46,022 bases of DNA from a virus. The position numbers and the translations under genes are program-made. Of the stretch, positions 21,491 through 29,655 are shown one piece after another. The notes beneath the pieces are model-generated. The model had not been told where the DNA came from, made no database searches, and saw only the letters and a list, made by a program, of their open reading frames with translations. Each line of letters starts with the position of its first letter. Position 1 is the stretch's first letter. The DNA is taken from positions 1 to 46,022 of the IMG/VR virus record IMGVR_UViG_3300031566_000081. One strand, written 5' to 3'.

Positions 21491-23275
21491 ATGGCCTCAA
21501 AAAAGAAAATCTTCCGCATTGGAAACAACCTCGACCCGTTTTGTCAAGTAAAACTAAAAGATTTACCCCGTGAAGCAGATGCTATCAAAAATATGTCATT
21601 TGATGAATGGGGTAATTTAGTAAAAAGGGCTGGATATGTTAAATATAATACCGCTGAACTAACTGAAAAACTTAAAATAACAGGATTGCATCGTTTCTAT
21701 AAACAAACCGAATCAAGTAAATATACTTTAGCAGTAAGCGGAACCAAACTTTATGATTTAACTGATGCTACTGACCATCTTGGAACACCAATAAAAGAAA
21801 GTTTAACTACTGGTGCAGAAACCTTTTTTATTGACTTTGTAGATAGATGTCTTATCGCTAATGGTAAAGAAAATTTATTAAAGACTGACGGAACTAATGT
21901 TTATCTTGTAGGGATAACCGCTCCTACTGCTCCGAGCGGAGTTGCTGCGTCAAGTGGTTCGTTATCCGCTGGGGATTATATGTTTAAGGTTACCTATGTA
22001 GACGCTGACGGCAATGAAAGTAATCCTTCCGTTGCTTCTTCCGCTGTTACTGTAACCGCAGGACAAAAAGTAACTCTTACTATTCCAGTTTATTCGGGGA
22101 GTGATTACAGTATTGCCAAAAGAAACATCTATCGGACTTTGGCTGGTGGTGCTTCCTATTATTATGACGGACAGGTTGCCGATAATTCAACGACAACCTT
22201 TTCCAGTACTCAATCCGATGCTACATTGGTAACTCAAAATTCACTGGAAAATTATCATGAAGAAAACCACAATGCCCCGCCCAATGCTCCTTCCTTACTT
22301 GCAAAACGAGGGGGGAGGATATATTTAGCGGTGGGCAATAAACTTTATTTCTCCAAACGATATTATGAGTATTTCCCTGCCGATTTCTGGATAGCAGTAG
22401 GGAATATGCGTAATATTACAGGGATTATTAACCAATGCCATACTCTACAAGTTTCTACTAAAAATAGTGTAGAAAGATTACTGGGAACATCGGCTCAAAT
22501 AGAAAGTTCTGATTATTTCCAGTTTAAAGACTCCTATTCTTCTAAAGGTGTCTATGCCACTCGTTCATTAGTTGACTGTGATAATTATATCGTACTTTTA
22601 CATAAAGACGGTTTGTATATCGTAAATATAGATCAGGTCAAAGAATTAAATGTAGTCTTAAATAAATATCTAAAGGCTAATATAAATCAGGCTCATATAG
22701 ATAAATCCTGTGCCTGTTTCTATGACGGCAAGTGTATACTCTCTTATCCCAAAGGGGAAAGTACTGTACCTTCGGAAACAGTTTACTATGATTTTAAAGA
22801 TAGCACTTATGGAATATTTGATTTTGCCTTTAATGTGTATTCGGTATGGGGACAGAGTGGAGAAGATTCTCTTAAAGCAGGGTCAACTACTATAGGAAGG
22901 GTTTATGATATCCTTTCGGGATTAGATGATGACGGCGAAGCTATTGAGGCGTATGATACCTTACCTTATCTTTATTTTGGAAATCCCGACACTTTTAAGC
23001 AATTCTATACTTTTTATATCAAGATTAAATCTACCGATGGTACTTCTTTAAGATTTTATTATACTTTAGATGATGATATTGGTTCTGTTGAAACGTATAA
23101 AGATGTTACTCTAACGGCTAATAAAACTTATTGGTATGAAGTAAAACTAAGTGGTGGAGGTCAAAGGGGTAGGGGAATAAAATTGCGACCTCGCATGAGT
23201 GATAAATTTTACTGGGAGGAACAGGGGATACATGTGGTTTATCGTGAAGAAGAACCTTTGTGGGGTAAAGAATAA
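21491..23275 (+). CDS. Tail nozzle / tubular protein B-like, 594 aa
   Basis: Follows the adaptor, as nozzle proteins do in T7- and SU10-like phages. The N-terminal part has a YTLAVSGTKLYDLTDATDH and LIANGKENLLKTDG propeller-like pattern. It is followed by a fibronectin-like insert (APSGVAASSGSLSAGDYMFKVTYVDADGNESNPS) and a LLAKRGGRIYLAVGNKLYFSKRYY segment typical of podovirus tail tube proteins. It probably forms the hexameric nozzle through which DNA leaves. The final stop overlaps the next start (TAATG). Confidence 0.75.
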   Translation: MASKKKIFRIGNNLDPFCQVKLKDLPREADAIKNMSFDEWGNLVKRAGYVKYNTAELTEKLKITGLHRFYKQTESSKYTLAVSGTKLYDLTDATDHLGTPIKESLTTGAETFFIDFVDRCLIANGKENLLKTDGTNVYLVGITAPTAPSGVAASSGSLSAGDYMFKVTYVDADGNESNPSVASSAVTVTAGQKVTLTIPVYSGSDYSIAKRNIYRTLAGGASYYYDGQVADNSTTTFSSTQSDATLVTQNSLENYHEENHNAPPNAPSLLAKRGGRIYLAVGNKLYFSKRYYEYFPADFWIAVGNMRNITGIINQCHTLQVSTKNSVERLLGTSAQIESSDYFQFKDSYSSKGVYATRSLVDCDNYIVLLHKDGLYIVNIDQVKELNVVLNKYLKANINQAHIDKSCACFYDGKCILSYPKGESTVPSETVYYDFKDSTYGIFDFAFNVYSVWGQSGEDSLKAGSTTIGRVYDILSGLDDDGEAIEAYDTLPYLYFGNPDTFKQFYTFYIKIKSTDGTSLRFYYTLDDDIGSVETYKDVTLTANKTYWYEVKLSGGGQRGRGIKLRPRMSDKFYWEEQGIHVVYREEEPLWGKE

Positions 23276-23577
23276 TGCCTAACGAAGAAGTCAAGTTAGC
23301 ACAATTAGATAATAATGCCGAAGCAATAAAAAAGTTACAAAAATTTTATGATGACCTTTACGCTAAAGTTATTCAATTAATGGACGAATTTGAAGAAAGA
23401 GGCCTATTAATTGATTCCGGGGGTGGCAAGGAAGTAGTTGCTTATAATGCAGAAGTATATGCCGACCATACTCATCCTGCCTATGTCTATTTTCGTATAG
23501 ACGAAGAAATGACCAAAATAAATAATATTTATGTAGATGTTTATCCTTTACCTTATAGAAGTCCAGTAACATTGTAA
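23275..23577 (+). CDS. Hypothetical tail-associated protein, 100 aa
   Basis: Coupled by overlap to the nozzle gene. The first 45 residues are a probable coiled coil (LAQLDNNAEAIKKLQKFYDDLYAKVIQLMDEFEERG), the rest is beta-rich (VYADHTHPAYVYFRIDEEMTKINNIYVDVYPLPYRSPV). This layout fits a small trimeric tail-fibre adaptor. Note DHTHP, a short His pair of unknown meaning. Confidence 0.6.
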   Translation: MPNEEVKLAQLDNNAEAIKKLQKFYDDLYAKVIQLMDEFEERGLLIDSGGGKEVVAYNAEVYADHTHPAYVYFRIDEEMTKINNIYVDVYPLPYRSPVTL

Positions 23578-23596
23578 AAGGAGTGAAAAATCTTTA

Positions 23597-24919
23597 ATGG
23601 CATGGGACATTAGTACTTTAACTTATGATAATAAAAGTTATGATGTAAGTAGTGAAACACTAACTTACTCAAGAGTTTTCTTTAGTCCAGATGGTACTAA
23701 AATGTATGCAGGGTATGGTGAAATCTTCCAATATACCCTCTCTACCCCCTGGGATATAAGTACTGCAAGTTATAGTGGTAAATCCTATGATACTTCTGAA
23801 CAGGGAACAGGTCTTTTTGGTATATTCATTGATTCAAGCGGAACTAAATTATTTAAAACGGATGATGGTTATGATTACGCTTGGCAATATACTCTCTCTA
23901 CCCCCTGGGACATCAGTACTGCAAGTTATGATGATAAAGCCTATGATACCTATCCTGGCTACATGGAAAATCATCCTCGTGGTCTTTTCTTTACATCAGA
24001 TGGTATTAAAATGTATGTAGGGGGAGGTGATACAAGAAGAATCTTTCAACATACCCTCTCTACCCCCTGGGATATAAGTACTGCAAGTTATAGTGGTAAC
24101 TATTATGATTTTAGAGAACAGACAGGATCCGTTCTTTGGAGTTTTTTCTTCAATCCAGATGGCACTAAATTATTTGTATTGGGTAGTAATTTAATATACC
24201 AATATACTCTTTCTACCCCCTGGGACATAACCACCGCAGTTTATGATAATAAATTTAAAAGTGTTATAACAGAAGACAATCTGGTTATGGATTTATTTTT
24301 AAGAGCCAATTCAACTAAGTTATATGTCATAGGAAGCCAACATAATACAGTATATCAGTATTCTTTTGCTGTCGTTGATGCCGCAGTTACTACTCTACCT
24401 GCTACAAGTATATGGGATAACTATTGTTTGGCAAATGGCGATATAACCGGTAAAGGCGGATTAGATGTAACTGAACGGGGATTTGAATACGGTTATGAAG
24501 AAGAAGCCTTATGGTGTATAAGAGAGACAGGAATAAGTTTAAACGTAGATGTTTTTACCATGAAAATAGATGGTCTTACACCAGAAACGACTTATCATTA
24601 CAGGTCATTTTTTACAACTTCTGCAGGTGAAACATACGGGGGTTGGGTAGAATTTACTACAACGGTCTTACATCAACCTACTTATGATATATATACTGAA
24701 CCATTTACTGGCACTTACCGTCTTTATGTATCTGATGATGAGGCGATAGCATGGAGAGGATACAAAGGACCGTATTCGGGAAAACAACAAAATATTAACA
24801 TTACCGACATTACTAATAAGACCAAAGGGGTCAAGGTATTGAAGATAGATTTGCCTGAAGTTAATACTAAAGGGAATTTTCATGTCTGTATTTCCGTAAA
24901 AGAAGAACTTAAATCATAA
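23597..24919 (+). CDS. Repeat-propeller tail protein with Fn3-like domain, 440 aa
   Basis: The first 260 residues hold five blades of about 50 residues, each with DGTKMY/SGTKLF, a QYTLSTPWDISTASY hinge and a YDxK/SGKSYD turn: a beta-propeller of the YVTN/WD-like kind. Next comes an Fn3-like domain (RGFEYGYEEEALWC...GLTPETTYHYRSFFTTSAGETYGGW). The C-terminus contains an IYTEPFTG motif that reappears as a tandem repeat in the fibre at 33056. A receptor-binding or fibre-linked role is inferred. DNA-level repeats are listed separately. Confidence 0.65.
   Translation: MAWDISTLTYDNKSYDVSSETLTYSRVFFSPDGTKMYAGYGEIFQYTLSTPWDISTASYSGKSYDTSEQGTGLFGIFIDSSGTKLFKTDDGYDYAWQYTLSTPWDISTASYDDKAYDTYPGYMENHPRGLFFTSDGIKMYVGGGDTRRIFQHTLSTPWDISTASYSGNYYDFREQTGSVLWSFFFNPDGTKLFVLGSNLIYQYTLSTPWDITTAVYDNKFKSVITEDNLVMDLFLRANSTKLYVIGSQHNTVYQYSFAVVDAAVTTLPATSIWDNYCLANGDITGKGGLDVTERGFEYGYEEEALWCIRETGISLNVDVFTMKIDGLTPETTYHYRSFFTTSAGETYGGWVEFTTTVLHQPTYDIYTEPFTGTYRLYVSDDEAIAWRGYKGPYSGKQQNINITDITNKTKGVKVLKIDLPEVNTKGNFHVCISVKEELKS
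23729..24245 (+). repeat. Four near-identical ~35-bp repeats in the propeller gene
   Basis: The block CTACCCCCTGGGATATAAGT plus flanking ACTGCAAGTTA recurs at about 23742, 23898, 24061 and 24215, spacings 150-165 bp. Copies differ at only a few bases while the DNA between them diverges freely, so the hinge is under constraint or recombines between blades. Confidence 0.7.
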
Positions 24920-24926
24920 GGGGGAA

Positions 24927-25571
24927 ATGATGTTTAACAGAAAAGAATACATGAAGGAATATAACAAAAAATATCGTATTAATAATATAGAAAAAATATC
25001 AAAATATCAAAAAGAATATGAAAAAACAGAGAATGGGAAATTAGCTAAGAAAAAATATAATAAATCAGAAAAAGGGAAAGAAAATCAAAAAAGAGCAAAC
25101 ATTAGTGAAAAGGGTAAGTTAAGACATCTAAAATTTCGTAAATCAGATAAATGGAAAGAATATCATAACAAATGGCAGAAAGAATATGCTAAAACAGAAA
25201 ATGGTAAGGCAAATAATCGAAGAAGTCAATTTAAAAGGCAAACAAAAATGAAGGAAATTACCAATAATTTAACTTATCAAGAATGGTTAGATATTTTGGA
25301 AAAATATAATTATAGATGTTTTTATTGTAATGCCGAATTTGAAATTGAGAATATGCCGACCAAAGACCACATTATACCGATCTCAAAAGGTGGAAATAAT
25401 ACAAAGGATAATATAGTTCCTTCTTGTAAGAGTTGTAATTCTAAAAAACACAATAAAATACTACAGTTAAATAGTATTTCAGTTAATAAAGGGGATTTCA
25501 TTTTTAAGGATGTGATTTTATGGCAACATATAATTGGTATGCGACAGCAAGTAGTTGTCCGAGTGCTGTAA
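24927..25571 (+). CDS. HNH homing-type endonuclease, paralogue of 2343 protein, 214 aa
   Basis: C-terminal HNH: CFYCNAEF, then TKDHIIPISKGGNNTKDNIVPSCKSCNSKKHNK, with the residue order and NLTYQEWLDILEKYNY lead-in of the protein at 2343-2963. The N-terminal 115 residues are again short basic repeats (EYxKKYRINN, EKTENGKLAKKKYNKSEKGKE). It interrupts the structural operon between a tail gene and an internal virion gene. Its last 52 bases overlap the start of the latter, so its C-terminus is read from the neighbour's leader (after about residue 185). The start is the first of two adjacent ATGs. Confidence 0.9.
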   Translation: MMFNRKEYMKEYNKKYRINNIEKISKYQKEYEKTENGKLAKKKYNKSEKGKENQKRANISEKGKLRHLKFRKSDKWKEYHNKWQKEYAKTENGKANNRRSQFKRQTKMKEITNNLTYQEWLDILEKYNYRCFYCNAEFEIENMPTKDHIIPISKGGNNTKDNIVPSCKSCNSKKHNKILQLNSISVNKGDFIFKDVILWQHIIGMRQQVVVRVL

Positions 25572-26584
25572 ATCCTAAAGCTGGCTGGTATAGTGGAACT
25601 ACTTTTATTACTTCAAATTATAAAAACCCTGCTACTGGTTTAGCATATACTCCTGCTGAATTAGCAGGATTAAGTGGCGGAGCAACTACGCCCACACCTA
25701 CTACACCCACTACTTCTCAATTAGAGGCAAGTCCATCAGGAGTAACTTACGATCCGAATACAGGAATATTAACCAATCCTCAATATGGATTTACCGGAAC
25801 ATTGGAAGAGTGGCACAAATTTCACCCTGAACCTTTGGAATATGAAGGGATTGCCGGGCCTACTGTAAATAGAGAAGGCATAACCACTACACCGACTACT
25901 CCCTCAACCATACCGACGATAGCCAATCTGGAAGTTCCTCAAGCACCAGCCTTGCCACCCTATAAACCTACTGCCGAATTAGAGGCGTTATCAACACAGG
26001 TAGGCGGAGCAATATCGGGTATTATTGCAGAGGGCGGTATCGGAATGGGTGAGGAAACCAAAGAACAGTTATTCCTGAGGGAAGCCGAAATTATCAATGC
26101 CAGTACTGCACAGGCACAAAGGAATTTAGAGGATAAGATGGCGGCGCAAGGTTTATCTGATTCGGGTATGGCTTTTAGCGAAGGTATGAAGTTAGCCTCC
26201 AAAAGCACGATTGCAATGGCTAACGTGATGAGGGATGTAGCGATACAAGATAGTTTAATGAAGATAGCTTCTTATCAGAATGCTTTAGGTCTGGGCGTGC
26301 AGTTCTTGTCTTATTTAAGTGAGGAAAGCTGGAGACAGTATCAACCGACCTTGTATCAATGGCAGGCACAGGTAGATATGTATAAGTTAGCGATTCAGGA
26401 CGCTTATAATAAGCAGGATTTAGCACAGGCTCATAAATGGGATATGAAGATGGCACAATTTACAGCTTCAACGAATATACAGTTAACTCAAATGACGATA
26501 GATGCTGCTGCGGATGCCGCAAAGAAAAAGAATTGGTGGAGTATTTTAGGAATGGTCATTGGTGGCATCTTTGCTTTATTTTAA
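25520..26584 (+). CDS. Putative internal virion / ejection protein, 354 aa
   Basis: First of four consecutive large genes occupying the slot of T7-like internal (ejected) proteins. The N-terminus is Thr/Pro-rich (TTPTPTTPTTSQLEASP). The central part is Ala-rich and helical (GGIGMGEETKEQLFLREAEIINASTAQAQRNLEDKMAAQGLSDSGMAF). The C-terminus ends in a hydrophobic segment KKKNWWSILGMVIGGIFALF. That C-terminal membrane helix fits a protein that enters the host envelope with the DNA. AAGGATGTGATTTT precedes the ATG. Confidence 0.6.
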   Translation: MATYNWYATASSCPSAVNPKAGWYSGTTFITSNYKNPATGLAYTPAELAGLSGGATTPTPTTPTTSQLEASPSGVTYDPNTGILTNPQYGFTGTLEEWHKFHPEPLEYEGIAGPTVNREGITTTPTTPSTIPTIANLEVPQAPALPPYKPTAELEALSTQVGGAISGIIAEGGIGMGEETKEQLFLREAEIINASTAQAQRNLEDKMAAQGLSDSGMAFSEGMKLASKSTIAMANVMRDVAIQDSLMKIASYQNALGLGVQFLSYLSEESWRQYQPTLYQWQAQVDMYKLAIQDAYNKQDLAQAHKWDMKMAQFTASTNIQLTQMTIDAAADAAKKKNWWSILGMVIGGIFALF

Positions 26585-26613
26585 ACTTATAATTATTAAA
26601 GGAAGTGATATAA

Positions 26614-27771
26614 ATGTCTGATTTTACAGAAGGGTTCAGCACTGGTTTTAGTGTTGTTTCTGCTATAAAAGAAAAACAGAAAGCCAAGAAAGCCACAGAA
26701 GAACTACAAGCTACACTTCAGGACTGGAAAGATTCTGGTTATGAACCTACCTATGTTGATAAACTCATGATGGGTGTAACAGCACAAAGTATAGGCAATA
26801 CTTATGCCCAGCTATTTAATACCATTACTAATAGTAAGGATTCTTATGACCAATCAAAAATGGAAGAAAGTACTCTAACTTTACGTAAATATAATGATAG
26901 TGTATTAGATGTTGTTAAGTCAATTCAAACTGCAGCCAAAGAAAATACATTAGATTTATTAGATTGGCAATATATAGGGGATACTTTAGGGATTGATTTA
27001 AGTAGTTTGACCAAAGAAAAGATTGCTGCCTTTAAAAGCGGGGCAGATGCAGAAGAAAAACGAAAACAAAGTTTAGAGGTAATGAAATCTATCCCCGAAG
27101 AATCCCGCATATCCTATGGTCAAGAAACAGGGATAATATCAAAAGAATTTCAGCCGACTACTGCTCCGAAAGCACCGGGAATTTCCGATTATAAAGGTGC
27201 AGTTGATTATTTATCTAAATTTGTGAACACTGACCCTACCACTTTTAACAAGATAAAGGCGGGATTTCAGAATCAATTCCCCAATATAGATATGTCAGGT
27301 ATTACACAAGAATCATTAAAAACACCTGAAAAAGTAACTACCGCTAAACCTAAAGTACAAGACCCCAACGATGTCTTATTTGGTACTAACGGAATAATGA
27401 AAAATTATATTAATAGTGGTAGCCAGTTAGGCGATGAACAAAAAACAGAGATTAGAAATAATTATAACTTAATAAAACCTTCTCTTAGTGCAAATGTCAG
27501 AACGCAAGTAGAGGATTATTTACAGCAGATAGGGATTGATGTAAACGCACCTATTGAAACACCTATCCCCGAACCTGAACCAACTACATCTAAACCTTCT
27601 TTTCTTGGAAATATTTGGAATAAAATCACTAAACCAGGAGGAACTCCTGCATATAAAGGTACTCCACAACAAAAAGATTACACCGCTATGAGTGATGATG
27701 AATTAGCAGATTTAGCATTATTTGGCGATACATCAGCAATTGAAGAACTTAAAAGAAGAGGTTTGATTTAA
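26614..27771 (+). CDS. Putative internal virion protein, 385 aa
   Basis: Begins MSDFTEGFSTGFSVVSAIKEKQKAKKATEELQATLQDW, then long helical Lys/Glu/Ala stretches, several Pro-rich linkers (PIETPIPEPEPTTSKPS) and a C-terminus MSDDELADLALFGDTSAIEELKRRG. That C-terminal LADLALFGDxxAxEELKRRG helix pair resembles ends of other ejected virion proteins. Overlaps the next start (TAATG). No enzyme motif seen. Confidence 0.55.
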   Translation: MSDFTEGFSTGFSVVSAIKEKQKAKKATEELQATLQDWKDSGYEPTYVDKLMMGVTAQSIGNTYAQLFNTITNSKDSYDQSKMEESTLTLRKYNDSVLDVVKSIQTAAKENTLDLLDWQYIGDTLGIDLSSLTKEKIAAFKSGADAEEKRKQSLEVMKSIPEESRISYGQETGIISKEFQPTTAPKAPGISDYKGAVDYLSKFVNTDPTTFNKIKAGFQNQFPNIDMSGITQESLKTPEKVTTAKPKVQDPNDVLFGTNGIMKNYINSGSQLGDEQKTEIRNNYNLIKPSLSANVRTQVEDYLQQIGIDVNAPIETPIPEPEPTTSKPSFLGNIWNKITKPGGTPAYKGTPQQKDYTAMSDDELADLALFGDTSAIEELKRRGLI

Positions 27772-29642
27772 TGGTATTAAGTTTAACAGAAAAACTTAAA
27801 CAAATAAAACTTAATATGGGTGGGGAAGAACTTTCTTTGGAAGATAAATTGAAGCAGATAAAGATGAATTTACAAGAAACAACTCCAACAGAAACGACTG
27901 GACTATCATTAGAAGAAAAATTAAGTACGATTAAAACTAATATCGGGACAGAAGCAGTTCAAACTCCAATTACTGCTCCTATAGTTGGTGCTGGATTAGG
28001 GTTACCTTCCGGTCTGCAATCTATCCCAGAGATGAAGCCAGTTCCAGAAAGTAAAATAAAAGATGTATGGGATGCTGTTCGATTATCAACGAGTAAATTT
28101 GTGCAAGATACTAAACAATATTTTAGTTCAGCTTTACCTAATTTAATTTTTCAAGATACTAACCCAAAAGAAACAAGAGCATTAGAACAAAAATACGGTT
28201 TACCTGTTGGTTCTATTACTGATGAAACAATTGAAAAACTTAATGTAAAAAATAAAGAAAAAAGAGATATTTATGAGACCAAATATAAAAAAGCAGATGA
28301 AAATTATAAAAAGTGGTTAGAGGGACATCCTGAATTAATGCCTCGTGAAGAATGGAAAGAAGGGGCAATTACAACAATAAAGAAAAATCCTAAAGTATTA
28401 CTAGACCCTGCTTTTTGGTTATATCACGCAGCTAATTCTGTTTCTTTTTCTTACGCAGTTAAGGCAACAACTTTGGCCGTAGGAATAGCAACCGGTAATC
28501 CACTTTTAGCTATAGTGGCAGGGACTGCAGTAACTTACCCTTCAATAGCACAAAATTTAAACGAAGAATTAATAGCCAATGGAGCAACCCCTGAACAGGC
28601 TGCGGAGTTATCTGTTCCAATTGGTGGTATTATCGCAAGCGTAGAATCACTTGGTGACCTTCCCTTTTTGGCAGCAGTATCTCCGACATTTAAAAAATTA
28701 TTAAATAAAAATATTAGTACCGCAGTTATTAAAGGGGTAGTTAAAAAAGGATTTTTGGATACACTTAAAAAAGGAGCAATTACTGTTGCAAAAATAGAAT
28801 TAAGTGAAACCTTTGAGGAAGTAGTTCAAGGAGGAATACAGGACGCTACTTTACAAACTGTTAATGAAAATATAGATATATTAAAAAATATTCCTGAAAC
28901 TATTGTACAAACTTTAATAGCAACTGCACCAACTGCTCTTATCGGTGGAGCTTCGGATATAAGAAATATAACATTAAATCAAAAAATAGACAAAATACAA
29001 CGTGACAATATTGTAGAAGCACAATCAGAACAAAAAGAAATTGTTACCCCAGAAGCAGTTACCGAGAAACCTACGGTAGTTGAAGCACCTGCACCACCAG
29101 TCATAGGTAAAGGCAAAGTAAGTAAAATAGCCGAAAGCATACAGGCAAAATTTATCGAGCAGGGTTTAACTAAAAACTTTGGTCATTTAGCTGAATATAC
29201 TCCAATAATTATTAAAGAACAGGCACAAAAGGCATCTGATTTAATAAATACCAATATTGACGAAGCGAGAAGGATAATAAGAGGTGATAAGCCATTACCC
29301 GAAGGATTAAAGGGTACAGCTTTAATAACTGCAATGGAAGAACGTATAAAGAAAACAGCAGATGGCGAAATGGCTTCTGAGTTGGCAAGTTCTCCACTTG
29401 TTTCAGGGACATCAGCAGCAGCACAGGAATTAAGGTTAGCAGCGGAAAGAGATCCCGAATCACCCGTTAAAGCTATACAGGATATTAATAAGTTATTAGA
29501 AGAATCTGCTAAAAAAAGGCGACCAGGTAAAATCTTAAATCAGGCAAAAATTAATATAACTGATAATATTAAAAATGAGATTAAAAAAGCAAATTCCAGT
29601 CAATCATGGGAGCAATTCATTTTATCAATACGATGTAGTTAA
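27771..29642 (+). CDS. Large internal virion protein with membrane segments, 623 aa
   Basis: The N-terminus has three tandem copies of an LSLxEKLKxIKxN motif (residues about 4-58). Residues about 205-330 contain hydrophobic helices (VKATTLAVGIATGNPLLAIVAGTAVTY; LSVPIGGIIASVESLG) followed by ELSETFEEVVQGGIQ, an arrangement I associate with large polyvalent/internal virion proteins that enter the host during ejection. The rest is helical. Its end, WEQFILSIRCS, is 13 bases before the next gene, whose first residues YCLPKPLANKF look like a continuation; the two may once have been one protein. Confidence 0.6.
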   Translation: MVLSLTEKLKQIKLNMGGEELSLEDKLKQIKMNLQETTPTETTGLSLEEKLSTIKTNIGTEAVQTPITAPIVGAGLGLPSGLQSIPEMKPVPESKIKDVWDAVRLSTSKFVQDTKQYFSSALPNLIFQDTNPKETRALEQKYGLPVGSITDETIEKLNVKNKEKRDIYETKYKKADENYKKWLEGHPELMPREEWKEGAITTIKKNPKVLLDPAFWLYHAANSVSFSYAVKATTLAVGIATGNPLLAIVAGTAVTYPSIAQNLNEELIANGATPEQAAELSVPIGGIIASVESLGDLPFLAAVSPTFKKLLNKNISTAVIKGVVKKGFLDTLKKGAITVAKIELSETFEEVVQGGIQDATLQTVNENIDILKNIPETIVQTLIATAPTALIGGASDIRNITLNQKIDKIQRDNIVEAQSEQKEIVTPEAVTEKPTVVEAPAPPVIGKGKVSKIAESIQAKFIEQGLTKNFGHLAEYTPIIIKEQAQKASDLINTNIDEARRIIRGDKPLPEGLKGTALITAMEERIKKTADGEMASELASSPLVSGTSAAAQELRLAAERDPESPVKAIQDINKLLEESAKKRRPGKILNQAKINITDNIKNEIKKANSSQSWEQFILSIRCS

Positions 29643-29655
29643 GGAAGGATAAAAT

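Noticed and set aside
23729-24245. Diversity-generating retroelement template/variable repeats in the propeller gene
   Set aside because: No reverse transcriptase or Avd gene in the genome, and differences between copies are not confined to adenines.
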